A stretch of 35,375 bases of DNA. It comes from Thoreauomyces humboldtii. Taxonomy: Eukaryota > Chytridiomycota > Chytridiomycetes > Spizellomycetales > Powellomycetaceae. A program made the position numbers and the translations under genes. Positions 28,982-35,375 of the stretch are shown here, piece by piece. Below the pieces are notes generated by a model. That model had not been told where the DNA came from and searched no databases. It saw nothing but the letters and a program-made list of their open reading frames with translations. Where the stretch lies: NCBI GenBank assembly GCA_027596035.1, contig JADGJA010000159.1, positions 1 through 35,375 on the forward strand. The letters are read 5' to 3'. Each line of letters opens with the position of its first letter. Positions within the stretch are counted from its first letter, which is position 1.

Positions 28982-30957
28982 CTAAAGACGGTAAACGGCG
29001 TTATCGTTGATTGCATCCCACATCGGGCATCTGGAGCAAAACCAGGGACCGAAGGAAACGATGAGCTCCGAGAAATCGAATACCATCCTGCCGCGTATGA
29101 CTTGCCTCTCGTTCCACCAAATCTGCTTCTTCCCTTTGCTTATGAACGTCAATCCGTTCTTGCCTGACCGAGCCGTGTTCAACTCCCCATAATCTGGGAA
29201 CGCCGGCCAGCCGCCGCCGGGGGTTCCGTGCTGGGCCATCGAGGTCCAAGCGGCACCGATGGTGTGGATGAGGCGTCTTTCACCCGAAGAAATGGTACAG
29301 TTTGAACCCACCGAGCTGGCGACATATGAGATTATGTCTGACGCCGGGGAGGGTGGAGAGCCAGTGAGCCACTTAGTAAAGCAAAACACCGGCATCGTCA
29401 TATACCTGGGAGGTCGAACACCATCGGAATCTCGGCGAAATGAGACGGGGAGGTCCAGTCCGGGATCGGCATGAACGGACACGACAGGGTCTGAGAGTAC
29501 CAGTACTGAAACACAGGGACACCTTGCTCCTTCAGCAACCTCAGTCCCCTGATGGTGGGGCAGGCAAAGTACTGATCGGTCATCATGTCGGCAAGGGCGC
29601 TGTATGGAGCCGAGTTGGCAGGGTACGCTGAAAGCGGATACAACGCCAGAACCTGGTCGACCTGCTTTGTGGGTACGGACTCCTTAATGTACGCGGTGTA
29701 GTTGTCTTTCGTGAGGACTGTCTCTCCGATGACTCCATAGGGCAGCATCTGCAGCTCAGCCTCTGCTTTGTTGGTTCCTGCAAGGACGGGGACTTTGTTG
29801 ATCTCGCCGGCAGCAATGGAATCCTTCAGCTGCTTGGGAACTAGGACTCCGTCGATGACGAATGTCGCGAAATTGGCACCGTTGACGAACTCGGTTCGGA
29901 GGAGATCCGGATAGTCTGCCGGGCCTGGGACGACAGTGGGTGATGCATCAAGAATAGCTAAAGAGTCCAGCTTCCTGGAGAAAAGACAGGCATTGAGACA
30001 AAGTTCAGTCGGAATGGAGAAAGATGTTGACCAACATACCTCAAACAGGAGGCCAGGTTGTCAGCCGTGCAACCCAGAGTTTTTGCATACTTCTCGGTCA
30101 CTTTCTTCGCGAACTCCAAGCTTGGACACGGGATGAGCGCACCCGTCCCTCCACTTTCGATGACGGCGGAGCTGAACAGACCTTTCGACTTTGGGCTCAC
30201 GAGATGCATGAAGACCGAGTCTCCTCCACTGGACTCGCCAAAGATGCTGACTCTCTTCGGATCTCCTCCAAATCCTGCGATGTTGTCCTTCACCCACCGT
30301 AGCGCAAACTGCTGGTCCTGCAAGCCCCAGTTCGCCTCAATGCCGTCCGCCGTCTTGAGAGCTGGATGGGAGAGAAATCCAAAGACATCGAGCCGGTACT
30401 GGATGACTACAACAATTGAATGGGTCTGTTCGGCGGTCGGGCAACCGTAGTAGTAGGGAAAGCTAGCTGATCCAGAAGTCAGGCTTCCACCGTGGATGAA
30501 CACGCGGACGGGAAGCCCGCTCTTTCTGGGGACGTCGGTGGGGCCGTATACATTGAGATAGAGACAGTCCTATGGGAAAATAAGGCAACGATCAGCGGAT
30601 CGTAACATCCAGAACATTAGTTTCACGATCGCTTGCCTCGGATGTCGGTGCATATGAGGAATTGAACTCCTTCTGACTGCATGCGTTGGGAGCGACAGAC
30701 GCGTTGAAGCTGTCGTACTTCGCGATCGGTTGAGGAGGAGCCCAGCGCAGGGCACCGACCGGTGGCGCGGCAAAGGGAATGCCCAGGTACTGTGTGTAGC
30801 GAGAGCTGCAGGGGATGCCAGCGACGGTGCCGAGGGAAGGAGTCGACGCTTTGTGGAGATGAGTTGAAGCAGTTGCCGCAAAGGGCGCTACGAAGGAAAG
30901 CAGGAGAGCTGCCGCCGACAGCATCATTGAGACAGAACGAGCGGCTGAAGCTTGCAT
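28982..30957 (-). CDS. secreted type B carboxylesterase/lipase
   Basis: Exons (minus) 30957-30637, 30569-30040, 29974-29406, 29337-28982 give 591 residues, in phase. The ATG at 30957 opens a signal peptide (hydrophobic core at residues 10-30). Motifs of the carboxylesterase family come in order: YLGIPFAAPPVGALRW, SEDCLYLNVYGP (across splice 1), FIHGGSL (oxyanion hole), NWGLQDQQFALRWVKDNI, GGDPKRVSIFGESSGG with the nucleophile Ser near 217, and PSHFAEIPMVF with the likely catalytic His. The usual length is 500-570, so it is nearly full size with a slightly long tail. Intron 1 (30636-30570) begins with GC (gag/gcaagc), a GC-AG intron that restores the conserved SEDCLYLN. The enzyme is secreted and its substrate unknown. 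It lies between the two copies of the duplicated segment, so it may have been inserted into, or trapped in, the cyclitol cluster. Confidence 0.85.
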
Positions 30958-31535
30958 GAAGGGCGGGATGCACAGTACTGTGCAGCACTTTTGAATGTAC
31001 AGTTGTTGCATATCGGCGCTTCAATTTCGCGACGCCCAACTTCTGTACATTCTGAAGCGTACCAAGGTTGCCGCTGTGTGCTACCGGTATGTGTGCCGCT
31101 TTCTTTAGACAGCAGCTTGTCCTCGCCGCGCGGTACACTCTGTACACTCTGGCGTTCAATCAGCACCGGTGTCCAATGCGACTCTGGTGGATTGCGGACC
31201 AGAACATCTTGAGCAGCCTTGATTTCAGCGGCCTTCTGGCCCTCTGTACAGTAAAGTACACTTGTACACGCGTCGTCGATATTCCCATCAGAAGGCGGCC
31301 GCTCTCCTGCGTGGAATGAGATGGCTACATTTGGCGTAGGCTTTCTTTTCGATGTCAGATTTGGCGTGCTAGACACTATCGGAGCTATTAAATCTTCTCT
31401 ATGAGCTCCCACATCCGTCGGCCGTCTGCTAGTATGCATCGCCCTATGTATCTGCGCCGGGACGTAAAGAACGAGTTCCGCGCCTCTATACTGCACAGTC
31501 AAACGCAATAACCCTGCGGACTTTGCTCAACGCAT
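30958..31535. promoter_or_regulatory. esterase upstream region with clustered GTAC motifs
   Basis: About nine GTAC tetramers lie between 30970 and 31275, many inside TGTACA or GTACACT contexts, for example tgtacagtaaagtacact near 31248. About one GTAC would be expected in a stretch of this size. They may be sites for a zinc-finger or metal-responsive regulator, but none is identified. The rest, 31280-31535, shows no gene. Confidence 0.35.
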
Positions 31536-31690
31536 TCAATTTTTCCGATGATCACAGGAATACCCGGACCTCAAACCTCTTGTCAAAACGTGGCTCTCTC
31601 AGATCCCCCTCGGCCGACTTGCTGAGATAACGGACCTGCAGGCTGCTTCCAGACCATCGGGATCGACGGCGGCCAGTCAATCGTTTGAAC
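31536..31690 (+). pseudogene. truncated copy of the last SDR exon
   Basis: The DNA corresponds to exon 8 of the methyltransferase-SDR gene with its acceptor (gatcacag). It has a changed first codon (aat for gag), several silent-type changes and a deletion of about 43 nt removing the residues around [12 protein letters not shown]. The tail and stop (QSIV, then tga) remain. No upstream exons are present, so it cannot be expressed as an enzyme. Confidence 0.8.
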
Positions 31691-32460
31691 CATTTTTTCA
31701 GTCAGCACTCCACTTTCCTTTGCACCATCTCTAAATGTAGTATTCTCTCTTCGCAAGCAATTCGTCGAAGGTCCGCACTTTGCGGATGCCAAATCGTTGG
31801 ATTTGTATATTCTCCCATACGTCGTCACACTTCGAGCGGCCCGTCCATGAGAACGATGCAGTTGAGTCAACAGTCGCTTCCATCGCGATGACAACCTCCC
31901 CGGAAGATACAAATCCGCTTCACGCCCGATCAACCCTTCTTTGGCGGCCTGATCGCGACCGGACGTGCGACCGAGTCGATGGTCTGACCGGCGCCCTTGG
32001 TCAACGCCACGTCCTCAGACCCATCCGTCATGCGCTGATTGGCGTCTGCACCCTCGAACAGAAATCCCGAGAGGAACGTGTGAGGGAACACATGGTTTAA
32101 CGGATAGGCCTTCTCGATCTCGGCTACCTCGTCCTCGGTGAGGTCCACCGCCAGGCCGTCGATGCTGCTCTGAACGTGACCGACCTTCCTCCCTCCTACG
32201 ATCGGGAACACGTACGGGGCCTTCTGTAGGCAGTAGGCGAGGGCGACCTGGATGAGCTCGCAGTCCTTGTGGGATGCGACGTCTTCCAGGACGGCCGACA
32301 CCTTCCTGTCGCGCGTCGACGTGGGGATGAAGGTGCGTCCAGCGGGTTCCTTGTCCCGTGCCTCGAAGCCGGCCCTGGTCTGGAAGCGTCCCTGGTTGAG
32401 CACGCCGTAGGGCGCGAGGCCTATCCCCTCGGCGTGGACCATGGGGATGATGTCCCGCTC
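31536..32460. repeat. segmental duplication, copy 2 (SDR relic plus reductase)
   Basis: Partner of 27901-28788. The shared non-coding 3' flank (for example from cagtcagcactccactttcc to tcccatacgtcgtcacac) is almost unchanged, which suggests a fairly recent event or gene conversion. Confidence 0.85.
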
Positions 32461-32690
32461 AAAGTCCCGCATGCACGCGTTCCACATTCCTTGGTACACC
32501 ACGAACAGACGGAGGCCGTGGGACCTGGCGTACTCGTTGGCTTTTGACACGACCCACGCGGGGGTGTCGGGTACGCCGAGGTAGAGGACCTTGCCTCTCG
32601 TGACGAGGTCGTTGAGGCACTGCATGAGCTCGGGGATGGAGGAGGCGTAGTCCCACCAGTGGACGTAGAGGATGTCCACCGTTGGATGTC
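31930..32690 (-). CDS. Aad-type aldo-keto reductase, 5' part missing
   Basis: The minus-strand frame ends at 31930 and reads VDILYVHWWDYASSIPELM, GKVLYLGVPDTPAWVVSK, FVVYQGMWNACMRDFERDII and LAPYGVLNQGRFQT, the core of fungal aryl-alcohol dehydrogenase (Aad) type aldo-keto reductases. These NADPH enzymes reduce aldehydes. The C-terminal 250 of about 370-390 residues are present. The N-terminal third, with the catalytic Asp, Tyr and Lys, is absent. Upstream, the family's expected lead-in appears only as ELVALAKLK in another frame (near 32695-32725), after which unrelated sequence and a gcttgag repeat begin. It has no ATG at the frame start. It is either a 5'-truncated pseudogene or has a distant first exon I could not find. 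Confidence 0.7.
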
Positions 32691-33030
32691 TTGAGCTTTG
32701 CGAGAGCTACGAGCTCGTAGGATCCCGCGGATGCTGTGCAACTCCCAACACCGTGACGAGAAGCGTCCCGCAGCTTGACGCTTGAGGCTTGAGGCTTGAG
32801 GCTTGAGGGGCGACCTCCGACAGCTCCTGACTCACACCCCTTCCGTGTGTGACTGTGTGTGTGCTCAAACTCTTTACCTTACATATACGTACAGAGCCAG
32901 GTCCGTCAAAAGGGATTTGCCTTTCGCTCGACGCAACGCATGTTATGCAGGTGGGTCTCACTGCGGATGGTTCCTCACAACGATGTAGATGGTTCCTTTG
33001 GGACGAACTGAAGTTACGGATGGGGACATG
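32691..33030. other. intergenic region at the truncated reductase end
   Basis: Holds the frameshifted reductase lead-in, the gcttgag tandem repeat and gt-rich DNA (about 32842-32865). No gene is recognised. Confidence 0.4.
32773..32807. repeat. tandem 7-nt repeat, gcttgag x5
   Basis: Five adjacent 7-nt units, the first reading gcttgac and the other four gcttgag. It lies about 80 nt beyond the broken 5' end of the aldo-keto reductase, so it may sit near a rearrangement breakpoint. Confidence 0.85.
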
Positions 33031-34615
33031 TCAGAAGCGGATGCTATTTGTGGCGCCGACATCCAGTGGCTCTCGATACGCTTCTTCTCGTTCGGGCCTG
33101 TGGCCCACCTCACCCCACCCCCCAGGTCAGTATGACTTCAGTCTCGCAAACATCAGATTCGGTGACCTCGCCCTGCAGGTTCTGGACCTAACGGCCTTTG
33201 ATATGGCATGTGGTGACGCTCACCGTCTTTGGTTCCCAGGTGGCATCTGGAGATACACAACTGCGAGAATTCCGCCGCTTTTGTTCCGATATTCTATCTC
33301 GCTGGATCCTTCTGCTTGGGCACCGTTCTGTACGGAATAGCTACCCTGGTCTATAGGTTCCTGGTCATCAAGCATAGCCTCCGTGGCATCAAGCTGGCGA
33401 GCTTCGATGCATTCCTGCTCCTGGTACTTGGCCGCGGTTCTTCGGCACCCACGATGCCAAAACTCAACTCGGTGTTCCATAGGTCAACTTCGGAAGCGTC
33501 GCCCCGCTTGCGACGTATTATCTGGTCATGGCCACCGGCCGTCCGAAGTCCATATACGACAGAAAGTGGCTTTTATATGGCTGGGAAACAATTCCATGGT
33601 GTATGGCCCGATCTGCCATATGGGCGTACATTGTTTCGATGTGAGGACCATGGAGCAGGATTTCTTTTTTCCAACGAGACTAGACTCACGGTTTTTCATC
33701 AGAGCAAAGAGCACGCCTCGGTCCGGCGACATCAAAGTGTACCTTCCAAAAGACCGGCATCTCGATCTCTTCTTGCGCATGATGGTGCTACTGGAGATCG
33801 TTTCCTCGACACCGTTCGCGATCGCAGCAGGCTGGGTCTACGAAGCGGAGAATGCAAGTCACAAGTTCCTGGTCCTCCAGGCCATCGTCAACGCCATCAA
33901 CTGCTTTCTCTCATGGGCACTGTCGGCGGGAGCGTGGTTCTTCGGCACCCAGATGATATCGATCGTCGAGGAGTCTGTTCAAAACTTGCAAGGTCCGCTA
34001 AAGCCAGGAGGCCTGACCTCGGTCGCAACTCAAAGGACGGTCGTGGAAGTTCGGCTGTCCAAGACTGTTACGAAGGTAACACCTTTATAGTCTATGTACA
34101 CTGTATGCTGAGCAAACCGACCAGACCAATCGTTTTTCATCCTTAGATGAAGATGGCTAGGTTTGCCATCCTGTCCTCCTTGGGGTGGAACGGCGTTGTT
34201 TTGATCGCCTACGCGAGCATTCCCAATGAGGTAAGATCGATCTTCTCTTTTGCGATTTTCGGCGCGACTCAACACCTCATGTCTAGATGATAGCGTTACG
34301 ATGGTGGGCGATATCCCAATGCGTCGTCAGTTTTCTTTGCATACCTGTTGTCTTCTTCGTCCTGCACGTGAGCATGACCTGGACTCTTTCTGTGGAAGAA
34401 ACTTACCTTCTGACCAACCCCTTTCTGGACAGGTCGTGATCCTATGGGCCGAGTTTTTCCCGCCTGACGAGCCAGGGGACGTCGGAAGTCTACTTCATGG
34501 CCTCCATTCTGGGGGCCCAGCAACCTTGCTCGACCCATTCAATCGCGAGTACGCGAAGCATGGTCCAACCAGCGCCGTGCGGGTCATTGCAAACGCGGAA
34601 GCCGACGATAGCTGA
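33030..34615 (+). CDS. multi-pass membrane protein, 5' exons unresolved
   Basis: The 3' exons are clear and in phase: about 33240-33423, 33483-33640, 33703-34075, 34147-34230, 34287-34367, 34433-34615. They encode several hydrophobic segments (for example FVPIFYLAGSFCLGTVLYGI, FGSVAPLATYYLVMATG, ILSSLGWNGVVLIAYASI and CVVSFLCIPVVFFVLHVV), linked by basic loops, and an acidic soluble tail rich in Gly and Pro. Six or seven helices are likely, so a 7TM-type receptor or a transporter-like protein are both possible. Upstream, a frame from an ATG near 33030 (MSEADAICGADIQWL) and another with DLALQVLDLTAFDM look coding, but I could not find in-phase introns of normal size to join them. The family is not recognised. 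Confidence 0.55.
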
Positions 34616-35321
34616 TATCCCGGACTGACTCCTCGAGCTCGGAGAGTCATTCATCACTTGGTTTCGGTAGTGTGACTCGGTCAGGCCTTCCTGCCTATCA
34701 AACCACAGGTCCTCCTGCTACCCGAGCCATCTGCCATGGGTGCTCAACTGAATGCGCGTGGAAGCAGAACGAAGCCCTCCGGGGGGGTAAAGCAAGCAAG
34801 GAGCATCCCCAGCAACTCCATCCCCGAGGACCAGTCTTTCCAGTGCGCTGCAGCGGGACATGTTGTCGAAAGCCGTTTCTTTCTTGCGTCCCTGTCTGAA
34901 TGTTGCTAGAGCCTCTTGTAGATACCTTGCCGCTTCTTTGAACAAAGCCAATACTTTGTTCCTGGCTTTTCAGAGGGGTTAGGGTTTAGCCCTTGAGGTT
35001 GGTCACACAGAGTTCTCTCCATTTCCGACAGCAGCAAACACGTCGAAAGGGTCGAAAGGATGACAAAAACAGAGTGCACAACCGTCCGTCACAACGCACA
35101 ACGCACACACTCTGCACTTGCCGACGAACCACGCACCGCCACTAGCAAAAACACCCTCTTCCCAACAGACAGACCCACCACCACCACCGACAATCGCCCG
35201 TGAGTCGCCCATTCTCTCTCCTCCCTCTCCTTGTCCGTGTGCGCAAGAGGGCCGAGGACAGCATCTCCAAGCGCAAGGGCGCCGCCTCACATATCCTCCT
35301 TTACGCTCCTCTACCGCCGCC
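34616..35321. other. gene-poor stretch
   Basis: About 700 nt without a supported gene. A minus-strand frame near 34951-34800 begins with a helical, protein-like run (FKEAARYLQEALATF) but soon loses coding character. From 35030 the DNA becomes C/A-rich, like the 5' flank of a gene on the plus strand. Confidence 0.4.
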
Positions 35322-35375
35322 ATGCTTGTAGCCCTTCACGACCCCTCCTCCCCTTCCGCTCCCATCGCAGTCACC
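35322..35375 (+). CDS. probable gene start cut by the window end
   Basis: An ATG in a good context (gccgccATG) follows about 250 nt of pyrimidine-rich leader. The 18 codons available read MLVALHDPSSPSAPIAVT and stay open to the last base. Too short to identify. Confidence 0.35.
   Translation, partial: MLVALHDPSSPSAPIAVT

Noticed and set aside
27901..32690. Transposon as cause of the duplication
   Set aside because: No transposase, terminal inverted repeats or target-site duplication was visible at the boundaries near 27903, 28789, 31536 or 32690.
33230..33560. Single long plus-strand frame starting at 33229 as the membrane-protein start
   Set aside because: It begins with a non-ATG codon and runs through the 33424-33482 intron into a Ser/Arg-rich wrong frame.

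Overview
The window is nuclear DNA of a fungus. Almost every gene is split by short GT-AG introns (about 43-85 nt, two exceptions of 338 and 411 nt), exon joins are in phase, and the families fit fungi: GH18 chitinase, hevein-type CBM18 and CBM52-like modules, an Ecl1-type zinc-ribbon protein, an Aad-type aldo-keto reductase and a type B carboxylesterase. Coding DNA is GC-rich. The phylum cannot be fixed from sequence reading alone; a basidiomycete or early-diverging fungus is a guess. All exon models were assembled by hand from frame continuity, splice signals and family motifs.

Left part (1-3.6 kb): mostly decayed DNA. It holds a duplicated Mpo1-like remnant, an intact ISG12/IFI6-like membrane protein (minus), and two reading frames broken by in-frame TGA codons. 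Middle left (3.6-10.8 kb): a divergent pair of secreted wall-active proteins shares a 484-nt promoter. One is a thaumatin-CBM18-GH18 fusion (minus); the other carries four CBM18, several Cys/Trp modules and three CBM52-like modules (plus). Centre (11.2-15.9 kb): one 11-exon gene for a 1344-aa protein with signal peptide, EF-hand, membrane segment, PAN/Apple-like module and a ComEC-like metallo-beta-lactamase domain. Then an Ecl1-like gene, an ambiguous low-complexity stretch, a truncated Cache-type sensor protein (minus) and a 945-aa protein joining an E2 ubiquitin-conjugating domain, an F-box and a TerD domain (plus).

Right part (23.1-32.7 kb): this looks like a small biosynthetic cluster. 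A sugar-phosphate cyclase of the EEVS/DDGS type (minus) is divergent from a bifunctional O-methyltransferase-SDR dehydrogenase (plus), the enzyme pair expected for gadusol or mycosporine-type UV-absorbing cyclitols. Downstream lie a secreted carboxylesterase and an aldo-keto reductase. The convergent SDR/reductase junction exists twice, one copy on each side of the esterase. In the first copy the SDR is intact and the reductase is a relic; in the second the SDR is a relic and the reductase is the better copy, though cut at its 5' side.

Right end (33-35.4 kb): a multi-pass membrane protein with a resolved 3' half and an unresolved 5' half, a gene-poor stretch, and probably the first codons of a gene that runs off the window. 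No tRNA, rRNA, CRISPR array or transposase was recognised. Both long introns carry clusters of GC-rich hairpin or mirror repeats in the same sense relative to transcription.
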